DNA of 12,741 bases, taken from NCBI GenBank assembly GCA_018896875.1, contig JAHILT010000078.1, forward strand, positions 1 through 12,741, read 5' to 3'. The translations under genes were made by a program, and so were the position numbers. The number at the start of each line of letters is the position of its first letter. The first letter of the stretch is position 1. Shown here piece after piece: positions 1 to 5,461 of the stretch. Source of the stretch: Patescibacteria group bacterium (GTDB lineage Bacteria > Patescibacteriota > Minisyncoccia > UBA6257 > 02-FULL-45-10c). The notes beneath the pieces were generated by a model that saw nothing but the letters and a program-made list of their open reading frames with translations, made no database searches and was not told the origin of the DNA.

Positions 1-1
1 C

Positions 2-100
2 AAATTGGTACCCCGCTCTAAAGTTAAACACATCCCATCCTTTAAGGGGCGTTTCCCCAACGTCACGGTCTATGTCTTTTATTTCTTCGCTTTCTTTGTC
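2..100 (-). other. open +1-frame continuation running off the left edge
   Basis: In the frame +1 to the small basic ORF, 33 codons are open from just after a TAG to the window edge. They encode a mixed, protein-like sequence beginning DKESEEIKDIDRD and ending near GWDVFNFRAGYQF. It has no start codon of its own. Removing one G from the GG at 100-101 would join it to the upstream ORF right after GAEII. Chance openness over 33 codons is not rare, so this is only a candidate. Confidence 0.3.
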
Positions 101-242
101 CTATAATTTCTGCCCCAAGAGCTTTAGCAACTTCCTTAGGGTCTACCCATTTTTGTGCTGGTCCTACGATTTTGATAATCTTCTGTGTCGGACCTACAAT
201 CTTAATACGCTTTTGTTTCCGTTTTTTCTTTATTTTCTTCAT
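63..242 (-). CDS. small basic hypothetical protein, possibly the 5' part of a frameshifted gene
   Basis: I do not recognise this 59-residue protein. It opens with a Lys/Arg-rich stretch, then carries the motif KIVGPxQK twice in tandem (about residues 14-31), then a segment that looks like a genuine fold (VDPKEVAKALGAEIIG), and ends in another Arg/Lys-rich tail before a TGA stop. The ATG at 242 is preferred over the one at 257 because GGAGGGG (minus strand, 249-255) lies 6 nt before it, ideal Shine-Dalgarno spacing; the earlier ATG overlaps that site. It is the only putative gene here ending in TGA. Just before the end, the +1 frame stays open to the window edge with a less biased composition, so the real product may be longer and interrupted by an indel or a frameshift. 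The plus-strand ORF over the same DNA looks like a shadow. Basic character suggests nucleic-acid binding, but that is a guess. Confidence 0.45.
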   Translation of the reverse strand: MKKIKKKRKQKRIKIVGPTQKIIKIVGPAQKWVDPKEVAKALGAEIIGQRKRRNKRHRP

Positions 243-248
243 TTTCAG

Positions 249-255
249 CCCCTCC
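249..255 (-). promoter_or_regulatory. Shine-Dalgarno site that decides the start of the small basic ORF
   Basis: GGAGGGG on the minus strand, 6 nt before the ATG at 242. It overlaps the alternative ATG at 257, which argues for the inner start. Confidence 0.5.
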
Positions 256-276
256 ATATATTCAAATTTTAATGAA

Positions 277-306
277 CTTATAATATTACCTGTACAGTAT
301 ATTCAA
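277..306 (-). promoter_or_regulatory. possible promoter of the small basic ORF
   Basis: TTGAAT (301-306), an 18-nt spacer and TATAAG (277-282) on the minus strand. The spacer contains the 8-bp palindrome CTGTACAG, which could be an operator. The match is moderate. Confidence 0.3.
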
Positions 307-349
307 TGCTTATGATTGTCAATATAACACACTAAACAATCACATTAAC

Positions 350-378
350 TTGCCAAAACCAATTTCAATATATATAAT
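350..378 (+). promoter_or_regulatory. sigma-70-type promoter of rpmE
   Basis: TTGCCA (350-355), a 17-nt spacer and TATAAT (373-378). The expected start near 385 leaves a leader of about 24 nt. No Shine-Dalgarno sequence is visible before the ATG at 409. Confidence 0.6.
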
Positions 379-408
379 CTTTATATTATTAATCATTCAA
401 TAAAACAG

Positions 409-720
409 ATGAAAAAAGACATCCACCCAGAATTTTATAAAAACGCTAAAATAAAATGCGCTTGCGGAACAGTTTTTGAAATTGGCTCAACTGTAGAAAA
501 ATTAGAAACTGAAATTTGTTCCAAATGTCATCCATTTTTTACTGGTAAAGAAAATTTGATTGACACCGCTGGAAAAGTTGAAAAATTCAGAGCTCGCAAA
601 GCAAAAGCCGAAACCGCCAAAAAAACAAAAACAGCCAAAAAACCAAGAGCCAAAAAGAATCAACTTACAGAAATTACGAAAACAACAAAAGCTACAAAAA
701 CCAAGAAAACTAAGAAGTAA
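409..720 (+). CDS. rpmE: 50S ribosomal protein L31, zinc-binding type, with lysine-rich tail
   Basis: This is ribosomal protein L31 of the large subunit. It begins MKKDIHPEFY, as canonical L31 does, and has the four zinc-ribbon cysteines of the C+ type (C17, C19, C37, C40), with the family signature CSKCHPFFTGK at 37-47. The conserved fold ends near residue 64. Residues 65-103 are an unusual tail made almost entirely of Lys, Ala and Thr, probably an rRNA-binding extension; E. coli L31 has only about 70 residues. It has its own promoter (350-378) and a strong terminator (732-760). A release-factor gene follows on the same strand, as in many bacteria where rpmE lies next to prfA, but here about 310 nt of repeat DNA lies between them. 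Stop codon TAA. The assignment is firm; only the role of the tail is inferred. Confidence 0.96.
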   Translation: MKKDIHPEFYKNAKIKCACGTVFEIGSTVEKLETEICSKCHPFFTGKENLIDTAGKVEKFRARKAKAETAKKTKTAKKPRAKKNQLTEITKTTKATKTKKTKK

Positions 721-731
721 CTATTTTAAAC

Positions 732-768
732 AACCAGCGACTAAAGGCTAGTCGCTGGTTTTATTTTT
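732..768 (+). terminator. rho-independent terminator of rpmE
   Basis: A perfect 12-bp stem (732-743 with 749-760), a 5-nt loop and then a T-rich tail (TTATTTTT). It begins 11 nt after the rpmE stop codon. Confidence 0.9.
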
Positions 769-797
769 AAACTCAATTACACCACTCTATTAATTAA

Positions 798-903
798 TTA
801 ATCTTTATCCAAAACTCGTACAATCAATTAAATAATTAGTGTTTTAGGTAATCGTTTTAGAGAAACATCTCTTAGCCGTTCCGAAAAAATGATTATCTAG
901 AAC
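798..903 (+). repeat. dispersed folded repeat, copy 1 (candidate structured RNA)
   Basis: Positions 841-858 pair with 886-903 over 18 consecutive positions: 15 Watson-Crick pairs and 3 that are G·U on the plus strand. Stacked on this is an inner hairpin (859-863 with 868-872, loop AACA). A 27-nt core (864-890) is identical in copy 2 (9053-9079). The 43 nt before the stem (798-840) reappear before copy 3 (12537-12581), differing mainly by transitions. No protein is encoded. It lies about 130 nt upstream of prfA. It could be a mobile palindromic element, a small RNA or a cis-acting leader. Confidence 0.7.
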
Positions 904-969
904 AAAACTTACGATGCTCCGAGAAAATTATTAGCGACGTGGCAATCTCTCTATTAATCCCAAATCTTT

Positions 970-1027
970 ATTATTTTTAATTTTTACATTGTCATTTTAC
1001 ATTTTGATTTTTCAATTTTACATTTAC
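970..1027 (+). repeat. AT-rich upstream block, copy 1, leading into prfA
   Basis: Tract rich in TTTTACATT-like words. It is almost identical to the reverse complement of 12468-12527, which lies upstream of the transketolase gene in the same orientation relative to the gene. It contains TTGTCA and TTGATT as -35-like words, but no convincing -10 at normal spacing before the ATG at 1032. Confidence 0.6.
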
Positions 1028-1031
1028 TATT

Positions 1032-1772
1032 ATGGATATAAACAACATCAACAAAATAATTTTAGAAATAAGAGCCGGAGCCGGAGGCGACGAAGCCTCT
1101 ATTTTTGCTGCTGATTTAGCTAGAATGTATCAAAGGTACGCAGAAAAAAAAGGCTGGAAAATTACAGTCGTTGATGCCCACCAAGGCAATACTGGCGGAT
1201 ACAAAACTTTTATAGCCAAAATTCAAGGGACAGGAGTCTATTCAGAATTCAAACTAGAATCTGGAGTTCATCGCGTACAAAGAATCCCAGAAACAGAAAA
1301 AGCCGGCAGAGTCCACACATCAACAGCTAGTGTAGCTATTCTCCCAGAAATCGAATCTAAAGAAGTAGAAATAAACGATGGAGACTTAGAAGTAACTTTC
1401 ACACGTGCCGGAGGACCAGGCGGACAAAACGTAAATAAAGTAGAAACAGCCGTAAGAATTTTACACAAACCAACAGGAATTATTGTAAGCTCAAGAACCG
1501 AACGTACCCAATGGGCAAACCGCGAAGCCGCCATGACTATTTTACGCGCTAAAGTTTTTGAAGAAAAACAACAAAAAGAAGTACAAGAATTAGGTGCCGA
1601 CAGAAAAGAACAGGTCGGAACAGCCGACAGGTCAGAAAAAATTAGAACATATAACTTCCCTAACGACCGCATCACCGATCACAGATATAATGCAAAAATA
1701 CACAACATAGAAAAAGTATTAGACGGCAATCTAGATATTATTCTAAAAAAAATCTGCCAAAAAAATAAATAA
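1032..1772 (+). CDS. prfA: peptide chain release factor 1, lacking N-terminal domain 1
   Basis: Class I release factor that reads UAA and UAG in the ribosomal A site and triggers peptide release. The reading-loop tripeptide is P-E-T (IPETEKAGRVHTS), matching the PxT of RF1 and not the SPF of RF2. The catalytic GGQ motif is intact (AGGPGGQNVNKVETA, about 126-140), followed by the conserved TYNFP-DRITDHR region. The protein starts almost directly at ILEIRAGAGGDEA, which is near residue 104 of E. coli RF1. At 246 residues against about 360, all of helical domain 1 is missing. The frame closes at a TGA at 1005-1007, so no longer ATG start exists, and the DNA upstream is repeat rather than eroded coding sequence. 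Catalysis and codon reading should survive, because domain 1 mainly contacts the L11 stalk region. No Shine-Dalgarno site is visible. RF1 identity is firm; functionality is inferred. Confidence 0.92.
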   Translation: MDINNINKIILEIRAGAGGDEASIFAADLARMYQRYAEKKGWKITVVDAHQGNTGGYKTFIAKIQGTGVYSEFKLESGVHRVQRIPETEKAGRVHTSTASVAILPEIESKEVEINDGDLEVTFTRAGGPGGQNVNKVETAVRILHKPTGIIVSSRTERTQWANREAAMTILRAKVFEEKQQKEVQELGADRKEQVGTADRSEKIRTYNFPNDRITDHRYNAKIHNIEKVLDGNLDIILKKICQKNK

Positions 1773-1860
1773 TATCAGGAAGTCCAACTCCCTAATTTCC
1801 TTAAATCTTTAAATGTTTATATGTTTAAATCTTTATATATTTAAATTTTTGAATAATCTT
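1773..1860. repeat. AT-rich repeat with short hairpin, downstream of prfA
   Basis: AGGAA and TTCCT arms form a small hairpin near 1780-1802, followed by several TCTTTATATATTTAAAT-type words. A related arrangement occurs at 4366-4440, where the arms are a perfect 9 bp (TTAGGAAAT/ATTTCCTAA). No clear T-run makes this a convincing terminator for prfA. Confidence 0.5.
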
Positions 1861-1893
1861 TTCTTAAATAAATTCTCATCCAATTAAATTACT

Positions 1894-1996
1894 CTTTCTT
1901 TCTCCCGAAGTTGAAATAAATCTTTATATATTTAAATCTTTAAATAATCTTAATTCTTTTGTTTTTGAATTACTATTATATTTCTACTAAATTACT
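1894..1996. repeat. 103-nt direct repeat, copy 1
   Basis: The same 103 nt occur at 7840-7942, with three differences by eye, all transitions. It contains CTCCCGAAGTTGAAATAAA followed by the TCTTTATATATTTAAAT core. It forms the first part of a compound element that continues into the CTAGT array. Positions 1773-2100 hold repeats only and no gene. Confidence 0.85.
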
Positions 1997-2013
1997 CTTT
2001 CCTTTTTCTTCTT

Positions 2014-2105
2014 ACTAGTCTCCCTAGTCCCTAGTCCCTAGTCCCTAGTTCCTAGTTCCTAGTTCCTAGTCCCTAGTCCCTAGTTCCTAGTGCCTAATCC
2101 CTAAC
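2014..2105. repeat. tandem heptamer array (CCCTAGT/TCCTAGT)
   Basis: About twelve 7-nt units in register from 2022 to 2105, mostly CCCTAGT or TCCTAGT, with degenerate units at the right end. The last unit (CCCTAAC, 2099-2105) contains the stop codon of the minus-strand transglycosylase gene. Similar but more degenerate tracts lie at 4569-4617 and 7998-8096. Confidence 0.9.
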
Positions 2106-3654
2106 TACTTGCCATCAAAATATCTATGTCCTTCTGAAATCTATCGGCACGTTCACGCACCGGCTCTCCATAATTCCATCGATGAATCCACCAATTCCCC
2201 CCCGCATAATATTTTGAAGCCGCACACCTTTCCCTAAGCGTTTGTTGTGAAGAAACATTTTTATAATCATTAGAATATTTCACACACGAGCTTGAATTAT
2301 AAGCATCTTTTATATATAAAGCTGTAGCCACAAAAGCGTCAGCGTTTCGAAAAGGAGACGAAGGATAATTGCCAGTAATTTTTCCGATATAATCTTTGCT
2401 AGAATTATATTCCCAAACACTAGAACCATTCTTTTCATAACCTCCATAAATTGCCCATGTCGTTGGCATAAATTGCGACGGCCCCATCGCTCCCCCATAA
2501 GCTCCATCACGAACAATCGGACAAGAAACTGGAGTTTTATCCGAATTCATTTTTAACTTAGACAAAATAGCCAAAAAAGCGCCCTTCTGATTATCCTTCA
2601 TTACTGTCCCGCTTACATTATTTCTAGGATCATCATAATTACACCCTCCCAAGTTCGCGCCGATAACACCATTTATCGCAGACTCTTGAGTTAAAATAGC
2701 CAAAATAAAAGCTGCGCGAATTCCCGTTGACTTCTCAGCCAATTGAGCAATCTTAAGAGCTTCTTCAAATCGCAACTCACCACCGCCCAAAAGCTTAAAA
2801 ATTCTACTCCTAATTTCCGCCGCCGACTCCATTTTTTCTTCTAAAAGTTTCTGATATATTGATTCTTGTCCTTTGGTAATTTCTAATAAATCATTCTTCT
2901 CTAATTTAGTATTATTCAAGCCCTGTTTTTGGTTAGTCTGGTAAGCAACTAAATCATCAACATCTCCTTTTTTAAGAACCAATTGTTCCTTTTCATTAAT
3001 TAATTCTTCTTTAAGAATTATAATTTTTTCTAAAGTTATTCTTAAATTATCTTGAATATCAGTCAAACTTTTGATATCAGTAAAAAAATCCCCCAATTCA
3101 GGATTTTTCAAAAATACTTCCACTAGACTAACATTCTCGCTAAAATATAAGTTTTGTAAAACATTAGATAATATTCTTTTACTTTTTTGTGTATCACTTT
3201 CAGTTTGTTCAATATTATTTTGAGTATCTTCGATATCGTTGTCTAATTTTTTTAATGATAAAACAGTTGATTCAAGTTTTAAATTAAGACTAGCAATTTT
3301 AGCATTAAGCCTGCTAACTTCGCTTTCTAAATTTTCTCCTTGTCCCCGAAACTGATTAACTACTTCTTGATGTTCATTTATTTGTTGCTCTAATAATTCT
3401 AATTGATCTTCAAGCTCCTGTCTCTCTTGTTCTTCTTGGGCCGCTAACGAAAGTTGATCACCTCCTACTGGAGCAGAAACCGAACCAAAAACCAAATAAA
3501 AACTAGCCATAACTAATGCGCTGGCTTTTAAAAATTTTAGAATAGGAATTCTTATAGTCTTTGTTTCGCGCAAATCTAACCTCAATTCTTTTCTAGAAAA
3601 AACTGAATCTTTGTCATTCTTTATGTCAATTAAAATACGAGGCCTTATTCTCAT
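2101..3654 (-). CDS. secreted coiled-coil protein with C-terminal lytic transglycosylase domain
   Basis: Probable cell-wall enzyme of 517 residues. Residues 1-40 are charged and cytoplasmic. Residues 42-62 form one hydrophobic segment (ASALVMASFYLVFGSVSA) that acts as signal peptide or anchor. Residues 70-285 are a long coiled coil rich in Glu, Gln, Leu and Lys, of the sort seen in PcsB/CwlO/EnvC proteins that work with FtsEX. Residues 295-517 resemble an MltB-type (SLT_2) lytic transglycosylase: likely catalytic Glu324 in ILTQES, and GAMGPSQFMPTTW at 388-400, close to the family's GAMGxxQFMPSS. Such enzymes cleave the MurNAc-GlcNAc bond with formation of 1,6-anhydroMurNAc. PcsB-like proteins usually end in CHAP or LytM domains, so this combination is notable. 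An extended -10 lies 7 nt before the ATG, supporting this start and a leaderless mRNA. Domain identities are fairly certain; the FtsEX link is inferred. Confidence 0.85.
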   Translation of the reverse strand: MRIRPRILIDIKNDKDSVFSRKELRLDLRETKTIRIPILKFLKASALVMASFYLVFGSVSAPVGGDQLSLAAQEEQERQELEDQLELLEQQINEHQEVVNQFRGQGENLESEVSRLNAKIASLNLKLESTVLSLKKLDNDIEDTQNNIEQTESDTQKSKRILSNVLQNLYFSENVSLVEVFLKNPELGDFFTDIKSLTDIQDNLRITLEKIIILKEELINEKEQLVLKKGDVDDLVAYQTNQKQGLNNTKLEKNDLLEITKGQESIYQKLLEEKMESAAEIRSRIFKLLGGGELRFEEALKIAQLAEKSTGIRAAFILAILTQESAINGVIGANLGGCNYDDPRNNVSGTVMKDNQKGAFLAILSKLKMNSDKTPVSCPIVRDGAYGGAMGPSQFMPTTWAIYGGYEKNGSSVWEYNSSKDYIGKITGNYPSSPFRNADAFVATALYIKDAYNSSSCVKYSNDYKNVSSQQTLRERCAASKYYAGGNWWIHRWNYGEPVRERADRFQKDIDILMASS

Positions 3655-3661
3655 AGTATTT

Positions 3662-3670
3662 ATTATAGCA
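3662..3670 (-). promoter_or_regulatory. extended -10 promoter of the transglycosylase gene
   Basis: Minus strand TGCTATAAT, with TATAAT at 3662-3667 only 7 nt from the ATG. The first transcribed base would be at or next to the A of the start codon. No clear -35 is present. Confidence 0.6.
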
Positions 3671-3695
3671 AATCCCTATTATAAATTCCCAATAA

Positions 3696-3722
3696 AAAGC
3701 CCCCCGCATCGCGAGGGGCTTT
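3696..3722 (-). terminator. terminator of the 3751-4248 gene
   Basis: On the minus strand AAAGCCCC pairs with GGGGCTTT, extended inward by a U·G wobble and CGC/GCG, followed by TTTTTATT. A further 8-bp hairpin (TTAATTGT/ACAATTAA) lies just upstream in the transcript. Positions 3691-3748 match 4915-4972 at 57 of 58 bases. Confidence 0.88.
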
Positions 3723-3750
3723 AATTGTTTAAAGCACAATTAATAAAAAC

Positions 3751-4248
3751 TTATTTTTTTGATTCCTTCTTTTTTAACCAAGGCAATTCCTTCTCGTACT
3801 TTCTAACTATATTCTGCAATCCTTGCTTATAGTCATTATACTCAGATAGGGACATAGATCCTTTTTTCCGACAAAGATTTAACCACTCTTTCATTTCGTC
3901 TATTATTCTTCCCAAAACTTGAACTTCAACTTGAACTTCTTTCTCAAGGGCTTGTCTTTCTTCCTCTAAAGATTGGACTCTTTTCTCGATGGCCGAATAC
4001 CAATTCTCCAACAAAACTTGAACTTCTTCCACTAGGGCTTGTTTCTCTTCCTTCGAAGCTTTTGATTCGCTGTTCATATGGGCCTCTTTAATCGAAGATT
4101 CCAAGTCATTATTTATATGAACTTCTTCATTCAAAACTTCTGTGTCGCTATTTACCTCCGCCTTTTTAGCAGACACTCCCTTAAATATCGCCACTGCCAA
4201 CACGCAAAATATCGCTATCATAAAAAATACCATCGGCACTTTTTTCAT
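3751..4248 (-). CDS. small secreted or membrane-anchored coiled-coil protein, paralog A
   Basis: Unrecognised 165-residue protein, paralogous to the one at 4979-5461. Residues 7-25 form one hydrophobic segment after two Lys, followed by GVSA|KK, which fits a signal peptidase I site; if uncleaved it is an N-terminal anchor. The Cys inside the segment does not form a lipobox. Residues 30-65 are acidic and low-complexity. Residues 65-125 are a Glu/Gln/Val/Leu-rich coiled coil with short repeated words (EVQVLLE, EVQVEVQVL). Residues 132-160 are the conserved C-terminal module SLSEYNDYKQGL...KYEK.L.WLK shared with the paralog. GGGAGG (4254-4259) sits 5 nt before the ATG, and a strong private terminator follows, so it is probably monocistronic. 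The first 29 residues differ from the paralog at only five positions, whereas the middle is unrelated. A structural or envelope-spacer role is possible but unproven. Confidence 0.8.
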   Translation of the reverse strand: MKKVPMVFFMIAIFCVLAVAIFKGVSAKKAEVNSDTEVLNEEVHINNDLESSIKEAHMNSESKASKEEKQALVEEVQVLLENWYSAIEKRVQSLEEERQALEKEVQVEVQVLGRIIDEMKEWLNLCRKKGSMSLSEYNDYKQGLQNIVRKYEKELPWLKKKESKK

Positions 4249-4296
4249 ATCTTCCTCCCTTCAGATTTTATTCAATTTTTAAAGTTCTCAACCTTA
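4249..4296 (-). promoter_or_regulatory. 5' leader with strong Shine-Dalgarno site, shared with the 7434-7706 gene
   Basis: Minus strand ACTTTAAAAATT, an A/T spacer and GGGAGGAAG directly before the ATG. The leader of the 90-residue gene (7707-7745) has ACTTTAAAAATT, then AAGGAGGAAG at the same place. Common ancestry or common regulation is likely. No convincing -35/-10 pair was found. Confidence 0.45.
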
Positions 4297-4365
4297 ATAC
4301 CTAATATGTTAGCACTGATTATTTAAAATGTAAAAACCAAAATATTACAAACCTAACAATATTAG

Positions 4366-4617
4366 GAAATCAGACTTCCAAATTTCCTAAAATCCTTAAA
4401 TCTTTATATATTTAAATCTTTAAATAATCTTAATTCATAATTTTATATTTTATATTTTTATTATAAATTCCCTTACTCCTGTATGGCGGAGCAAAAATAT
4501 ATTGACTTATGAAGTCAATATTTAACGAGCCGTTGGAAAAAACAAAACAACTCTCTTTCTTTCTTCTTCTAGTCCCCAACGCCTAGTTACTAGTGCCAAA
4601 TGCCTAGTTCCCTAATT
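4366..4617. repeat. compound AT-rich and CTAGT repeat, diverged copy
   Basis: A 9-bp hairpin (TTAGGAAAT/ATTTCCTAA) is followed by the TCTTTATATATTTAAAT core, a pyrimidine tract (CTCTCTTTCTTTCTTCTT), and a degenerate CTAGT tract at 4569-4617. This is the same order of parts as 1773-2105 and 7840-8096. The gene desert 4249-4978 holds no ORF that I can support. Confidence 0.65.
4499..4521. repeat. 10-bp stem-loop
   Basis: ATATTGACTT, loop ATG, AAGTCAATAT: a perfect 10-bp inverted repeat inside the gene desert. No T-run follows and its role is unknown. Confidence 0.6.
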
Positions 4618-4691
4618 ATTATATCCACCAAAACCCTCAAAGATTTTGCTTGCCCGCTCAGGGGTAGAATCTTTATATATTTAAATCTCCA

Positions 4692-4720
4692 TAGTCTCAC
4701 GCGTGAGACTAAACTTTTTT
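4692..4720 (+). repeat. 20-bp perfect palindrome followed by a T-run
   Basis: TAGTCTCACGCGTGAGACTA (4692-4711) is fully self-complementary and GC-richer than its surroundings. AAC and a T-run follow, so on the plus strand it resembles a terminator, yet no plus-strand gene precedes it. It could end an unseen RNA or be a protein-binding site. Confidence 0.6.
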
Positions 4721-4827
4721 TCTTGAAAATTAAAATTATAGCAAAACTATAGAAAAAACTATGAAAATTGAACTCCTATAGTTAATAAAAATCCCCAACC
4801 CTTCAATTCCTTTTCTTCCTTTTTATC

Positions 4828-4863
4828 ATTCATTCCAACATTCTGCAGAATGTTGGAATGAAT
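4828..4863. repeat. 36-bp perfect palindrome
   Basis: Eighteen bases on each side of the 4845/4846 axis (centre CTGCAG) are perfectly complementary, with no loop. It is intergenic, downstream of the terminator of paralog B. The DNA could extrude as a cruciform or bind a dimeric protein. Confidence 0.85.
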
Positions 4864-4919
4864 AAACAGAACAATCTCCGAAGTCATTCAAATAACAAAA
4901 ACCAAAAACACTTTAATAA

Positions 4920-4946
4920 AAAGCCCCCCGCATCGCGGGGGGCTTT
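4920..4946 (-). terminator. terminator of the 4979-5461 gene
   Basis: A perfect 12-bp stem (AAAGCCCCCCGC with GCGGGGGGCTTT, 3-nt loop), followed by TTTTTATT on the minus strand. Near-copy of the terminator at 3696-3722, differing by one base that becomes a U·G wobble there. Confidence 0.92.
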
Positions 4947-4978
4947 AATTGTTTAAAGCACAATTAATAAAACTTTTT

Positions 4979-5461
4979 CTATTCTTTCTGTTCAGTCAAT
5001 GTAATTTCTTTTAGCCAAGATAATTTCTTTTCGTATTTTTTGAATATCTTACGCAATCCTTGCTTATAATCGTTGTGCTCAGACAAAGATATAGATTCGT
5101 TATTATTTATGGACTTATCAAGCCCTGAAGTAAATTCTATTATTTCCAAACAAAGTTTTATTACTTCTGTCATCTCCAATATCATTATTGACAAATCTTG
5201 GTTCCGTTTCAATAAAGCTTTATTTTCTATCTTCAATGCCTGACTTTCTTTCTTTAAAACTTGATTTCTTTTCTTTAAAACTTGAATTTCTATCTTCAAA
5301 TCTTGAACTTTTACCCTTAAGGCTTTTTGTGCATTGTAAATATCATCCAAACTATTATGAATATCAACTAAATCCCTTTTAGCAGATACTCCCTTAAATA
5401 TCACCACTGCCAACACGCAAAATATCGTTATCATAAAAAATACTATCGGCATTTTTTTCAT
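4979..5461 (-). CDS. small secreted or membrane-anchored coiled-coil protein, paralog B
   Basis: Unrecognised 160-residue protein, paralog of 3751-4248. Residues 7-25 are hydrophobic and followed by GVSA|KR, a plausible signal peptidase I site. Residues 45-100 form a very regular coiled coil with consecutive heptads at 54-89 (DLKIEIQ, VLKKRNQ, VLKKESQ, ALKIENK, ALLKRNQ); the DNA beneath shows matching 21-bp tandem repeats (about 5190-5302). Residues 123-150 hold the conserved module SLSEHNDYKQGL...KYEK.LSWLK. AAGGAGGG (5466-5473) lies 4 nt before the ATG. The terminator copies that of paralog A almost exactly, so the whole cassette was duplicated and only the middle of the protein diverged. 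A 40-codon ORF overlapping the start in another frame (5394-5516) is not conserved in paralog A. Function unknown; extracytoplasmic location is inferred from the signal sequence. Confidence 0.8.
   Translation of the reverse strand: MKKMPIVFFMITIFCVLAVVIFKGVSAKRDLVDIHNSLDDIYNAQKALRVKVQDLKIEIQVLKKRNQVLKKESQALKIENKALLKRNQDLSIMILEMTEVIKLCLEIIEFTSGLDKSINNNESISLSEHNDYKQGLRKIFKKYEKKLSWLKEITLTEQKE

Noticed and set aside
72..272. 66-codon plus-strand ORF at the left end
   Set aside because: It lies antisense to a better supported minus-strand ORF and has a Phe/Leu/Ser/Tyr-rich composition typical of a complement of Lys-rich coding sequence.
841..903. Simple rho-independent terminator for a plus-strand gene
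   Set aside because: rpmE already has a strong terminator at 732-760, and this stem ends without a T-run; the conserved core also argues against it.
1268..1675. 135-codon minus-strand ORF inside prfA
   Set aside because: Shadow of the release factor gene; prfA motifs are unambiguous on the plus strand.
2014..2105. CRISPR array
   Set aside because: The repeat unit is 7 nt with no spacers, and no cas-like gene is present.
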